Source: DATKPC01 sp035524275
GTDB lineage: Bacteria > Pseudomonadota > Gammaproteobacteria > Burkholderiales > Burkholderiaceae_F
Assembly: GCA_035524275.1 (NCBI GenBank)
Contig: DATKPC010000037.1
Span: forward strand, 1 to 64,000
Reading direction: 5' to 3'
DNA length: 64,000 bases
Shown: one piece after another, positions 28,838-37,111 of the stretch
How positions within the stretch are numbered: position 1 is the stretch's first letter
Layout: each line of letters starts with the position of its first letter
Made by a program: the position numbers and the translations under genes
The notes under the pieces: model-generated
Seen by the model: only the letters and a program-made list of their open reading frames with translations
Databases searched by the model: none
Told to the model about the DNA's origin: nothing

Positions 28838-29110
28838 GTGAACAAGACCGAATTGATCGAGCACATTGCCAAACAGGCCGACATCTCCAAGGCGGCGGCC
28901 GGGCGCGCGCTGGAGGCCGTGGTCGGCGGCATTCGTGCCTCGCTCAAGAAGGGCAATTCGGTGACGCTCGTGGGATTCGGCACGTTCGCGGTCGGCAAGC
29001 GCGCCGCGCGCACCGGGCGCAACCCCCGCACGAACCAGCCGATCAAGATCAAGGCGGCGAAGGTTCCGAAGTTCCGCGCTGGCAAGGCCCTCAAGGATGC
29101 GGTAAACTAG
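28838..29110 (+). CDS. hupB: DNA-binding protein HU-beta
   Basis: A 90-residue nucleoid-associated protein that bends DNA and compacts the chromosome. It starts at GTG (MNKTELIEHIAKQADIS), with GAGGGGG about 8 nt upstream. The signature GFGTFAVGKRAARTGRNPRT and the tail VPKFRAGKALKDAVN are those of HU. It follows lon and precedes ppiD as in E. coli, except that two tRNA genes sit between hupB and ppiD. Confidence 0.97.
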   Translation: MNKTELIEHIAKQADISKAAAGRALEAVVGGIRASLKKGNSVTLVGFGTFAVGKRAARTGRNPRTNQPIKIKAAKVPKFRAGKALKDAVN

Positions 29111-29163
29111 AGGTTTGCCGTATCGGCCTTGAGCGGTCCGTGCCGGCGCTCGGGATGCATAAG

Positions 29164-29239
29164 GGGTGCTTAGCTCAGTTGGTAGAGCGGCGCCCTTACA
29201 AGGCGTAGGTCGGGAGTTCGAGACTCTCAGCACCCACCA
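29164..29239 (+). tRNA. tRNA-Val (anticodon UAC)
   Basis: 76 nt, acceptor stem GGGTGCT/AGCACCC with encoded ACCA. D-arm TAGCTCAGTTGGTAGAGC. The anticodon loop CTTACAA gives UAC for GUA/GUG valine codons. The T-loop is TTCGAGA, with GAG closing against CTC. It begins 53 nt after the hupB stop, so it may be co-transcribed with hupB. Confidence 0.97.
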
Positions 29240-29383
29240 GATGCATCCGCGGCGTGCGCCGGCAGCAGTCTGCCGTGGACGGTGCATCGTGCAGCCGCCG
29301 TCCTCCTGGGGTACGCGGCACCTGCTCGGGCGACGGGATCGGCTGCGCGACCGAGGGCCGGTTCCGCAAGGTTTTCGCGGCGG

Positions 29384-29460
29384 GGAGTGGTAGTTCAGTT
29401 GGTTAGAATACCGGCCTGTCACGCCGGGGGTCGCGGGTTCGAGTCCCGTCCACTCCGCCA
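29384..29460 (+). tRNA. tRNA-Asp (anticodon GUC)
   Basis: 77 nt, acceptor stem GGAGTGG/CCACTCC with encoded GCCA. The anticodon loop CTGTCAC gives GUC for GAU/GAC aspartate codons. The T-arm is GCGGGTTCGAGTCCCGT. It is followed after 12 nt by a strong intrinsic terminator. Confidence 0.97.
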
Positions 29461-29472
29461 CAATCTGAGGTG

Positions 29473-29501
29473 AAAAAAGGCGAACTCGTTTCGCCTTTTT
29501 T
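29473..29501 (+). terminator. Intrinsic terminator after tRNA-Asp
   Basis: A perfect 12-bp inverted repeat, AAAAAAGGCGAA and TTCGCCTTTTTT, around a 5-nt CTCGT loop. The A-tract and T-tract make it functional in principle on either strand. It ends the hupB/tRNA transcript before ppiD. It is the only clear T-tract terminator I see in the window. Confidence 0.9.
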
Positions 29502-29542
29502 CTTCGGTGCGCGCTGCACATCACTGGCTGCCGACCTGATCC

Positions 29543-31531
29543 ATGTTCGATTCGATACGCAACAGCCGCTGGGTGGCATTCGTCGTGATGCTGCCGGTGT
29601 TCCTCTTTTTCGTCATCTCCGGCGTCTACGGGTTCATGCAGTTCCGCCAGGGCGAGTCCGGCGTCGCCAAGGTCGATGGCGTTCCGATCACCACCACTGA
29701 ACTGGACAGCGCGCATCGCGAACGGCTCGAGCAGTACCGCGCGATGTTCGGCCAGAACTTCGATCCCAAGGTCTTCGACACGCCGCGGATGCGTGCCGCC
29801 ACGCTGGACTCGCTGCTTTCCGACCGCGCGCTCGAAAGTGCCGTGCAGAAGGACCACGTCCTCATCGCGGACGCCCAGGTCGACGACGCGATTCGCGCGA
29901 TCCCCGCCTTCCAGCACGACGGCAAGTTCGACCTCGAGACCGCGAAGGTCATGTTGCAGGCGCGTGGCTTCAGCGAGGCGGGCTTCCGCGCGCGGATGCG
30001 CGACGACCTCGGCAAGGAGACGCTCGCCAATGGCGTTTCGGAGTCGGCCTTCCTTCCGAAGGAGGTCGTCGGGCGCCTGTGGCAGGCGGCGGAAGAAAAG
30101 CGGGTCGTGCGGTTCCAGCGCTTCGACGCCAAGGACTTCATCGCGAAGGCGACGCTTCCCGCCGACGCCGCGAAGACCTACTACGACGCGCATCCGGGCG
30201 AGTTCAAGACGCCGGAGTCGATCAAGGCGGAATATGTCGTGCTGACGCTCGACGATGTCGCCGCGACGATCGCGGTGTCGGCCGACGACGTGAAGACGTA
30301 TTACGAACAGAACAAGTCGCGCTACACGGAGCCGGAGCAGAGGCGGGCGAGCCACATCCTGATCACCTACGGGAAGGACGGTTCCGCGCCCGACAAGGAG
30401 TCGGCTCGCCGCCTGGCCGAGGATGTCCTGAAGAAACTGAGGGCCGACGCGGGGCAGTTCGAGAAGATCGCTCGCGACGCATCGATCTCGAAGGATCCGG
30501 GTTCGGCGTCCAAGGGCGGCGACCTCGGCTGGTTCGGGCGCGGGATGATGGTCAAGCCCTTCGAGGATGCCGCGTTCTCGCTTCCGAAGGGCGGCATGAG
30601 CGGCGTTGTCGAGTCGGATTTCGGATTCCACATCATCAAGGTCACCGACGCGAAGGGCGGCGAGGTGAAGCCCTTCGACGACGTGCGAGCGCAGATCGAG
30701 GCGGAACTGCGCAAGCAACAGGCGCAGAAGTCCTTCGGCGAGGTCGCCGAGCAGTTCACGAACATGGTCTACGAGCAGTCGGCCAGCCTGCAGCCGGCGG
30801 CGGACAAATTCAAGCTGAAGATCCAGACGATCGACAACCTGACCCGCCGCGGCCAGCCGGCCGCGCCCGGCACGCCGAACGTCTTCGGGCCGCCGATGGT
30901 GTCGGCGTTGTTCGGCGCCGAATCGCTGGCGAAGAAGCAGAACGTCCCGGCCGTCGAGGTCGGCGCGAGTGCGCTCGCGTCGGCCCGCGTACTGGACTAC
31001 CGCCCCGCCGCCGTCAAGCCGTTCGACGAAGTGAAGTCGGCGATCCAGGCCGACCTGCTGCAGCGCGAAGCGACGCGGCTGGCGCGCGCGGCGGGCGAAG
31101 AACGATTGAAGGCGCTGCAGGGCCACGGCGACGAGACGGGCTTCGGTGCGCCGCAGGAGATTTCGCGCGACAACGCCGCGGGGCTTCCGGCCGCCTCCGC
31201 GCTCGCGGTTTTCCGGGTGGCGACGGACAAGTTGCCGGCGTACGCCGGCGTCGATCTCGACGGAGGCTACGCGGTCGTCGAGGTCGTCGAGCGGAAAGCG
31301 GCGCCGACCGTCGACGAGCAGAAGCGGACGACGGAACTCGCTTCCTGGACGCGGCAGGCGGGCGCAGCCGACGACGACAGCTACATCCACGCATTGCGCA
31401 AGCGCTTCGACGCCCGCATCCTGAAACCGGAACTCGCCCTGGGGGCGCCCGGTGCCGATCCCGCGGAGGACGCCCTCGATGCGGCGGGAGGGCGCGATTC
31501 AGGCACCGCGAGCGGCGAATCCGGCAAGTAG
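29543..31531 (+). CDS. ppiD: Periplasmic folding chaperone / peptidyl-prolyl isomerase PpiD
   Basis: 662 residues, anchored in the inner membrane by one TM helix (FVVMLPVFLFFVISGVYGFM, about 12-31) with the bulk in the periplasm at the exit of SecYEG. The SurA-like N-terminal region (FDPKVFDTPRMRAATLDSLL) is followed by a parvulin domain at about 265-355 (RRASHILITYG, GGDLGWFGRGMMVKPFEDAAF, SDFGFHIIKVTD) and a long C-terminal region. Its 3' end overlaps the convergent mnmH by 33 nt. Confidence 0.94.
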   Translation: MFDSIRNSRWVAFVVMLPVFLFFVISGVYGFMQFRQGESGVAKVDGVPITTTELDSAHRERLEQYRAMFGQNFDPKVFDTPRMRAATLDSLLSDRALESAVQKDHVLIADAQVDDAIRAIPAFQHDGKFDLETAKVMLQARGFSEAGFRARMRDDLGKETLANGVSESAFLPKEVVGRLWQAAEEKRVVRFQRFDAKDFIAKATLPADAAKTYYDAHPGEFKTPESIKAEYVVLTLDDVAATIAVSADDVKTYYEQNKSRYTEPEQRRASHILITYGKDGSAPDKESARRLAEDVLKKLRADAGQFEKIARDASISKDPGSASKGGDLGWFGRGMMVKPFEDAAFSLPKGGMSGVVESDFGFHIIKVTDAKGGEVKPFDDVRAQIEAELRKQQAQKSFGEVAEQFTNMVYEQSASLQPAADKFKLKIQTIDNLTRRGQPAAPGTPNVFGPPMVSALFGAESLAKKQNVPAVEVGASALASARVLDYRPAAVKPFDEVKSAIQADLLQREATRLARAAGEERLKALQGHGDETGFGAPQEISRDNAAGLPAASALAVFRVATDKLPAYAGVDLDGGYAVVEVVERKAAPTVDEQKRTTELASWTRQAGAADDDSYIHALRKRFDARILKPELALGAPGADPAEDALDAAGGRDSGTASGESGK

Positions 31532-32641
31532 GCCGGGCGGCGACGCCGACCCCGGGTCCGCGACCGACTCGAGCGCGGTGAGCTCGAATGCGGTGCGATC
31601 GAACTGCGGCGCATCCGCGGTGCCGATGACCACCTCGCGTGCGGTCGCGCTGAGGCCGAAATGGCGACGGATCGAGCGCTCGTACATCGGATCGTAGTGG
31701 ATCCGCAGCAATTCTCCGACCAACGCCTCCCAGGCGCCGCTGCGCGCCTGCGCGTTCCACTGCGCGATGCGCTCGCGGCCGTGGACGTCGACAAGCCGTC
31801 CCAACTGCGCCGCCAGCAGGCCAGGGTCCTGCTCCAGGTGACCGTACTCGTCGCGCAGCAGGCGCACGCGCTGCGCGAGCGGCATCTGGATCCGCAGGCA
31901 TTCGGAGGCGCGGATGCGTTCGAGAAGTGCGTTGGGAACCTGAAGGACGCCGATTCGACGGCTTTCGGCCTCGACGAAGACCGGCCGCCGCGGATCGCAG
32001 GCCGATAGCGCCCACCAGATCGCGGATTCGAACGAGCGCTGGCTCGGCTGTGCCTGCGACGGGACGCAGCCGAGTACCGAGCCGCGGTGGCGCGCCAGCG
32101 CCTCCAGGTCCAGGACCTGGGCTCCGGCGCGCGCCAGCGAACCGAGCAGGCGGGTCTTGCCGCTTCCGGTCGGTCCGATCACGACGCGAAGAGCGTAGCG
32201 CCCGGGCAGGGATTCGAGGTCCTCGACGATCAGCCGGCGATAGGCCTTGTAGCCCCCGGCGAGCTGTTGAGCGCGCCAACCGATGCGCCCGAGGACGTGG
32301 GCCATCGCGCCGCTGCGCTCGCCGCCGCGCCAGCAGTACACGAGCGGACGCCAATCGGCCGGCATCGAGGCGAAGCGCGCCTCGATGTGCGCGGCGATGT
32401 GGCGCGCGACGAGCACCGCGCCGATGCGGCGCGCCGCGAACGGCGACTCCTGGCAGTAGATCGTGCCGACGCGCGCGCGCTCCGCATCGTCCAGCACCGG
32501 GCAATTGATCGCGCCGGGCAGGTGATCGTCGTCGAATTCGGATTCGCTGCGGACGTCGATGATCGCGGAGTAGCGGCCGAGCGATCGGATGGCCTCGGCG
32601 CAGTCGACCCGATGGCCGGGCAGCCGATCGACGCCGCTCAT
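31499..32641 (-). CDS. mnmH: tRNA 2-selenouridine synthase MnmH (SelU/YbbB)
   Basis: Replaces sulfur in 2-thiouridine-34 of tRNA-Lys/Glu/Gln with selenium, through a geranylated intermediate. 380 residues. The N-terminal rhodanese domain carries Cys103 in VYCWRGGERSG, the reactive Cys of the family. The C-terminal P-loop domain has Walker A GPTGSGKT at 156-163 and EAESRRIG. Downstream of tesA on the same strand (2-nt gap). The selenium donor needs SelD, not seen here. mnmH near tesA-ybbA recalls the E. coli neighbourhood. Confidence 0.93.
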   Translation of the reverse strand: MSGVDRLPGHRVDCAEAIRSLGRYSAIIDVRSESEFDDDHLPGAINCPVLDDAERARVGTIYCQESPFAARRIGAVLVARHIAAHIEARFASMPADWRPLVYCWRGGERSGAMAHVLGRIGWRAQQLAGGYKAYRRLIVEDLESLPGRYALRVVIGPTGSGKTRLLGSLARAGAQVLDLEALARHRGSVLGCVPSQAQPSQRSFESAIWWALSACDPRRPVFVEAESRRIGVLQVPNALLERIRASECLRIQMPLAQRVRLLRDEYGHLEQDPGLLAAQLGRLVDVHGRERIAQWNAQARSGAWEALVGELLRIHYDPMYERSIRRHFGLSATAREVVIGTADAPQFDRTAFELTALESVADPGSASPPGLLAGFAARGA

Positions 32642-32643
32642 CG

Positions 32644-33306
32644 TCAACGCGTGCCCAGCAACGGTCGAAGGTGCGGCCACACGTTGTCGAGCATCCGGTC
32701 CTCCGCCGCCGCGACCGGATGCAACTGGTCGCCCTGGAAGAGCTCGCGCTGGTCGGCGAATCCGTCCAGCAGGAACGGCACCAGGTCGACGCGATTCTCG
32801 CGGGCGACTTCCTCGTAGACGGCCGCGAAGCGGTCGGCGTAGACGCGCCCGTAGTTCGGCGGCAGCCGCATGCCCACGAGAAGCGGTCGCGCGTTCGCGG
32901 CGCGGCACGTCGCAACGAGCTTCTGCAGGTTGTCTTTCATGGCCGCGAGCGGCAGGCCGCGCAGCCCGTCGTTGGCGCCGAGCTCGATCACCACGACGTC
33001 CGGTCGATGGCGCTCCATCAACGCCGGCAAGCGCGTCACGCCCCCGCTCGTGGTCTCGCCGCTGATGCTCGCATTCACCACGCTATACTGCGGCGCCGCC
33101 TGCGAGATCCGCTTCGCCATCAGTTCGACCCAGCCGGCGTGGCGCGCGAGGCCGTACTCCGCCGACAGGCTGTCCCCCAGGACGAGGAGCGTGCGAGCCG
33201 CGGCTTGCGCAGGCGCGGCCGCGCAAGCCCACAACGCCACCGCGATGCACGCTGCACCACGGAGCGCGCGCCGCAGCCGCGTGGTCGGCAGGACGGTTTC
33301 AATCAT
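32644..33306 (-). CDS. tesA: Acyl-CoA thioesterase I / lysophospholipase L1 (TesA-like GDSL hydrolase)
   Basis: A 220-residue periplasmic SGNH hydrolase. The N-terminal signal peptide (basic start, hydrophobic core, APAQAAA cleavage region) is followed by block I VLGDSLSAEYGL (Ser46), the block II Gly in SISGETTSGG, block III GANDGLRG and block V DQLHP with the catalytic His. TesA hydrolyses acyl-CoAs, esters and lysophospholipids. It is transcribed divergently from the ABC ATPase gene, as tesA and ybbA are in E. coli. Confidence 0.93.
   Translation of the reverse strand: MIETVLPTTRLRRALRGAACIAVALWACAAAPAQAAARTLLVLGDSLSAEYGLARHAGWVELMAKRISQAAPQYSVVNASISGETTSGGVTRLPALMERHRPDVVVIELGANDGLRGLPLAAMKDNLQKLVATCRAANARPLLVGMRLPPNYGRVYADRFAAVYEEVARENRVDLVPFLLDGFADQRELFQGDQLHPVAAAEDRMLDNVWPHLRPLLGTR
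33084..33089 (+). promoter_or_regulatory. Possible promoter inside tesA facing the ABC ATPase gene
   Basis: TATACT followed by GCGGCG on the plus strand, inside the antisense tesA reading frame, about 250 nt before the ATPase start. It matches the TANACT-GCG pattern at tsaB, purL and nnr but has no -35, so it may be chance. Confidence 0.25.
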
Positions 33307-33339
33307 GCGGGTCCATCCGGAACAATTGCCAGTCGAGCG

Positions 33340-34077
33340 ATGACATCCAGCGGCGAGGTGGTGCCGAACGGCGCCTGGGCGATCGAGGCGCGTGGCCTGA
33401 CCAAGATCGTCGAGGACGCGACGGGTTCCTTGACCATTCTCGATGATATCAACCTCGCGATCCGCGCCGGCGACAGCGTGGCAATCGTCGGGGCGTCGGG
33501 GTCGGGCAAGTCGACGCTGCTGGGCCTGCTCGCCGGACTCGACGTCCCGACCCGCGGCAGCGTCCGCCTTTTCGGCACCGATCTGGGAACGCTCGGCGAG
33601 GACGAGCGCGCGCGGCTGCGCGCGGGCAAGGTGGGTTTCGTCTTCCAGTCGTTCCAGCTGCTGCAGCACCTGACGGCGCTGGAAAACGTCCTCCTTCCGC
33701 TGGAGCTTTCGACGTCGTCGAGCGCGGCCCATGCGGTGGAGGCTGCGCGCGGCATCCTTGGCCGCGTCGGTCTCCAGGAGCGAATGAGTCACTATCCACG
33801 CACGCTGTCGGGGGGCGAGCAGCAACGCGTCGCGCTCGCCCGCGCCTTCGTCGGCGGACCCGCGTTGCTGCTGGCCGACGAGCCGACCGGCAGTCTCGAC
33901 GCCCGTACCGGCGCGGCGGTCATCGACCTGATTTTCGATCTCAATCGCGAGAGCGGATCGACGCTCGTGCTCGTGACGCACGATGCGCAGATCGCGGGGC
34001 GCTGCGCCCGTCGCATCGAACTGCATGCCGGGCGCGCCGTGACGCCGGACACGCCGGGGGTCCAGGAACGTCGCTGA
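33340..34077 (+). CDS. ybbA: ABC transporter ATPase, YbbA/LolD family
   Basis: 245 residues. Walker A GASGSGKST at 51-59, Q-loop FVFQSFQLL, signature LSGGEQQRVALARAF, Walker B LLLADEPTG and switch His in LVTHD. The closest named relatives are YbbA and LolD, which work with MacB/FtsX-type permeases. Its divergent position next to tesA matches E. coli ybbA. No permease (YbbP) follows: the next gene, nnr, is on the other strand and convergent, so the partner must be elsewhere. Confidence 0.88.
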   Translation: MTSSGEVVPNGAWAIEARGLTKIVEDATGSLTILDDINLAIRAGDSVAIVGASGSGKSTLLGLLAGLDVPTRGSVRLFGTDLGTLGEDERARLRAGKVGFVFQSFQLLQHLTALENVLLPLELSTSSSAAHAVEAARGILGRVGLQERMSHYPRTLSGGEQQRVALARAFVGGPALLLADEPTGSLDARTGAAVIDLIFDLNRESGSTLVLVTHDAQIAGRCARRIELHAGRAVTPDTPGVQERR

Positions 34078-34104
34078 GGGGCGCGCGTCCGGCGCCGATC
34101 CGGA

Positions 34105-35583
34105 TCAGCGGCCCGTCGCCGTGGCGCGCTCGCGCAGGCGCGAACGGACACGCGACGCGAGGGCCGCGATCTCGCCGGCGACGAGCCCGCAGTCGCTGCC
34201 GTGCTCGTCGGCCGCTGCGCCGTGCAGCCAGACGCCGAGCGCGACGGCGGCCGGCACGTCGGGTGCGCGCGCTGCAAGCGCCGCGATCATCCCGGCGAGC
34301 ACGTCTCCGGATCCCGGCGTCGCAAGCGCCGGCGAGCCGCTCGCGTTGATCCCGGCGCGGCCGTCGGGCGCGGCGACGACGGTGCCGGCCCCTTTCAGGA
34401 CCGCGATGGCCCGCAACGTCGATGCGAGCTCGCAGGCCGCAGCGACGCGATCCGCCAGCACCGCGGCGATGTCGCGCTGAAGCAGTCGCGCGGCTTCGAG
34501 CGGGTGCGGCGTCACGACGCGCGTCGCCGGGTGCGCCGCGAATCGACGGCGCAATTCGCCGTCGCCGGCCAGCAGGTTCAGGGCATCGGCATCGGCGACG
34601 AGGACGCGCACCGGAAGTGACAGTGCCTGCTCCAGCGCGGCGCCGGCCTCGATGCCCGTGCCGAGCCCGCAACCAACGACGAGCGAATCGGCGCGACTCG
34701 AGGCGGCCAGCGGGCGGAACATCAGCTCCGGCTGGAGCGGATCGATGCGCAGGTCGGGCGCGCCGATGCAGTCGACGAACACGCGGCCGGCGCCGAGGCG
34801 CAGCGCGGCCCGGGCGGCCAGCAGCGGCGCGCCGACCATCCCGATGCCGCCGCCGACGATCCAGGCGTCGCCGAACGTTCCCTTGTGGGAATTGCGCGGC
34901 CGCGCGACGTCGACCGCGGCGGCATCGACCTCGTCGAAGAGGTGCAAGGTCGAGGGCTGCGGATCGACGCCCAGCGTGTCGACCTCGACGTACCCGCTGG
35001 CATCGCAGCCGTCGAACGTGTGGAGGCCGGGCTTGTCGGCGAGGAACGTGATCGTGCATCGGGCGTTCACGCCGCGGCAGCCGCCGACCCAGGCGCCGGT
35101 GTCCGCGTCGATGCCGCTCGGCACGTCGACGGCCACGACGGGCGCCGCGAGCGCTCCGGCCCAGCCGGCAGCGTGGAGGTAGGGGCCGGCGAGCTGCCGC
35201 GCGAGGCCGATGCCGAACATCGCATCGACGACGACGGCGATTCGCTGGGATGACGACGGCAGCGTCGTGATCACCGCGCCGCCGCCATCGACATAGCGGA
35301 GCCGGGCGGCGCGTGCGTCGTCGGACGCCGGGGCCTGCGGTGCCCAGCAGATCGCGTCGCCGCCGGCTGCGCGCAATTCGGCAGCGCACGCGTAGCCGTC
35401 CCCGCCGTTGTTGCCCGGCCCGCACAGGACCACCACCTGGCCCGCGCGCGACGCGGCGATTCGCGCGACGACGCGCGCAGCGGCGCGGCCGGCGCGCTGC
35501 ATTAGTTCGCCCACCGGCAAGTCCTGTTGCGCGGCCTGTTCGATGCGTCTCAGATCGGCGACGCGCAGCAGGGGTCGACCCAT
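34105..35583 (-). CDS. nnr: Bifunctional NAD(P)H-hydrate epimerase / ADP-dependent dehydratase
   Basis: Repairs hydrated NAD(P)H; 492 residues. The N-terminal epimerase (YjeF_N) has VVVLCGPGNNGGDGYACAAEL and VDVPSGIDADTG. The C-terminal ribokinase-like dehydratase has KGTFGDAWIVGGGIGMVGAPLLAARAALRLGAG, VVTPHPLEAARLL, VLKGAGTVVAAPDGR and GSGDVLAGMIAAL. The fusion is the normal bacterial form. A -10-like TACACT is 46 nt upstream of the ATG. Confidence 0.95.
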   Translation of the reverse strand: MGRPLLRVADLRRIEQAAQQDLPVGELMQRAGRAAARVVARIAASRAGQVVVLCGPGNNGGDGYACAAELRAAGGDAICWAPQAPASDDARAARLRYVDGGGAVITTLPSSSQRIAVVVDAMFGIGLARQLAGPYLHAAGWAGALAAPVVAVDVPSGIDADTGAWVGGCRGVNARCTITFLADKPGLHTFDGCDASGYVEVDTLGVDPQPSTLHLFDEVDAAAVDVARPRNSHKGTFGDAWIVGGGIGMVGAPLLAARAALRLGAGRVFVDCIGAPDLRIDPLQPELMFRPLAASSRADSLVVGCGLGTGIEAGAALEQALSLPVRVLVADADALNLLAGDGELRRRFAAHPATRVVTPHPLEAARLLQRDIAAVLADRVAAACELASTLRAIAVLKGAGTVVAAPDGRAGINASGSPALATPGSGDVLAGMIAALAARAPDVPAAVALGVWLHGAAADEHGSDCGLVAGEIAALASRVRSRLRERATATGR

Positions 35584-35628
35584 GGACGTGCTCCGCGGCG
35601 CGCGACGAGTTCCTGCGCCGGACGCCGC

Positions 35629-35634
35629 AGTGTA
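35629..35634 (-). promoter_or_regulatory. Candidate -10 element of nnr
   Basis: TACACT on the minus strand followed by GCGGCG, 46 nt before the nnr ATG. It is the same -10/discriminator pattern as before tsaB and purL. Confidence 0.4.
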
Positions 35635-35761
35635 GCGACAGGCGGGATCCACGGGCCGCCCGGAGGCGCCGCGGTCCAAATTCGGTCTGATCGATGGGCC
35701 AAATCCGAGGATCGGACTGGGTTTTCGACGGATATTGTCTCCTGGTGCGGGAGCCCATGGG

Positions 35762-36988
35762 ATGAATGCGCCGGATTCGATCGTGTTGAGCAGCAGCAGC
35801 GCCACCGGGGCGCTCGGCTCGTTTGCGATTTGCTATGCGCCGCTGATCGACCAGAAGCGCAAGGCGGTCGGCACTCGCCTCACGGTCGTTGCCACCCGGC
35901 CCGGCGATCGCCTGTCGATCGGCGTCGAGCTCGACGCGCTCAATGCCGTCTGGCCCGAAGGCTCGATGCCGATGCTGGTTGCGCCGCTCGACGCGGAGTT
36001 CGACCAGTCGGCACTGACCTGGGAGGCGCGACAGAACGCCATCCTCGAGATTCCGACGTCGACGCTGTGCGATCCCGTGGTCCAGACGACGGCCCAGAAG
36101 CTGTTTCGCGACGGCAAGCGCCTCGCATTGCGCGGCCGGCCGGCGGTGCCGCTTCCGCCCGCGCTGCTCGCCTGCTTCGAATACGCGCTGATCCACGTTT
36201 CGGAGGACCGTCGCCGCGGCGCGGCGCCTCCCGGCGTGACGCGTCGCATTCCGTTCATCGTGACCGGCGTGCAGTCGGTCGCGGACATCGACTTCGCCTT
36301 CGAGCGCGGCGCCGCCGCGAGCGTCGGCTGGCCCCTGGACGACCCTTCGCAGAAACTGGCGCGGCCGCTTCAGCCGGGGCAGGGTGTCGTGCTGGAACTG
36401 CTGCGCCTGGTGCGCGACGACGCCGAGATCTCGCGGATCGACGCGACGCTGAAGCGCGATCCGGCGCTCGCCTTCAAGCTGCTGCGGCTCGTCAATTCGG
36501 CCGCGTTCGGGCTGCCGGTCCAGATCACGTCGTTCCAGCACGCCGTGATGATGCTCGGCTACAAGAAGCTGATGCGCTGGCTGTCGTTGCTGCTGGCGAC
36601 CGCGTCGAAGGACACCAACACGTTCCCGCTGATGCACGCCTCGATCCGCCGCGGGCTGTTCCTGGAATTCATCGGCGCCGAGGAATATGACGACGCCGCG
36701 CGCGACGAGCTCTTCATCACCGGCGCGTTCTCGCTGCTCGACCGGATCACCGGGGCGTCGTTCGACCAGCTCTTCGAGCTCATCTCGCTGTCGGATTCCG
36801 TGATCGATGCCATCGTGCGCCGCGAGGGACCCTACGCCGGCTACCTGGCGCTGATCGAGGCGATCGAGCGCAGCGATCCGATCGGGATCCGCAACCAGAG
36901 CGAGCAGCTCGGGCTGCCGGTCTCGCGCTGCAACCTGGCGCTGCTCCGCGCGCTGTCGGCGGCCGATACGCTCGATTCCGAGGCCTGA
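35762..36988 (+). CDS. EAL/HDOD-type signalling protein with a degenerate EAL domain
   Basis: 408 residues. The C-terminal HDOD domain (about 200-390) has LLRLVRDDAEISRIDATLKRDP, LAFKLLRLVNSAAFGLPVQITS and YKKLMRWLSLLLA. The N-terminal half matches the layout of the EAL domain in YuxH/CdgJ-like proteins, but the catalytic E-x-L and metal-binding residues are not recognisable, so it probably does not hydrolyse c-di-GMP. Such proteins act as adaptors in motility or stress signalling. It is a single gene, divergent from nnr. The ATG at 35762 is preferred over a frame start at 35735. Confidence 0.75.
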   Translation: MNAPDSIVLSSSSATGALGSFAICYAPLIDQKRKAVGTRLTVVATRPGDRLSIGVELDALNAVWPEGSMPMLVAPLDAEFDQSALTWEARQNAILEIPTSTLCDPVVQTTAQKLFRDGKRLALRGRPAVPLPPALLACFEYALIHVSEDRRRGAAPPGVTRRIPFIVTGVQSVADIDFAFERGAAASVGWPLDDPSQKLARPLQPGQGVVLELLRLVRDDAEISRIDATLKRDPALAFKLLRLVNSAAFGLPVQITSFQHAVMMLGYKKLMRWLSLLLATASKDTNTFPLMHASIRRGLFLEFIGAEEYDDAARDELFITGAFSLLDRITGASFDQLFELISLSDSVIDAIVRREGPYAGYLALIEAIERSDPIGIRNQSEQLGLPVSRCNLALLRALSAADTLDSEA

Positions 36989-37007
36989 GGCGCGCGGTCA
37001 CGGGGCG

Positions 37008-37052
37008 CGCCGTCATTCGGTACGCCGTCATTCGGTACGCCGTCATTCGGTA
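37008..37052. repeat. Three perfect 15-bp tandem repeats upstream of purL
   Basis: CGCCGTCATTCGGTA is repeated three times without a break (37008-37022, 37023-37037, 37038-37052). The third copy runs directly into the -10-like TAAACT, which starts inside it at 37051. The array lies 60-104 nt upstream of the chosen purL ATG. Confidence 0.95.
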
Positions 37053-37056
37053 AACT
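37051..37056 (+). promoter_or_regulatory. Candidate -10 element of purL
   Basis: TAAACT followed by GCGCGC. It is formed partly from the last base pairs of the third tandem repeat; the other two copies have TACGCC instead. The region 17 nt upstream is also repeat sequence (TCATTC), with no good -35. No PurR box is recognised. Confidence 0.4.
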
Positions 37057-37111
37057 GCGCGCTGTTCCACCCCTTTGCGCCGTGTCGTCCTCGGCCCGGC
37101 CCAGCGCCCGC

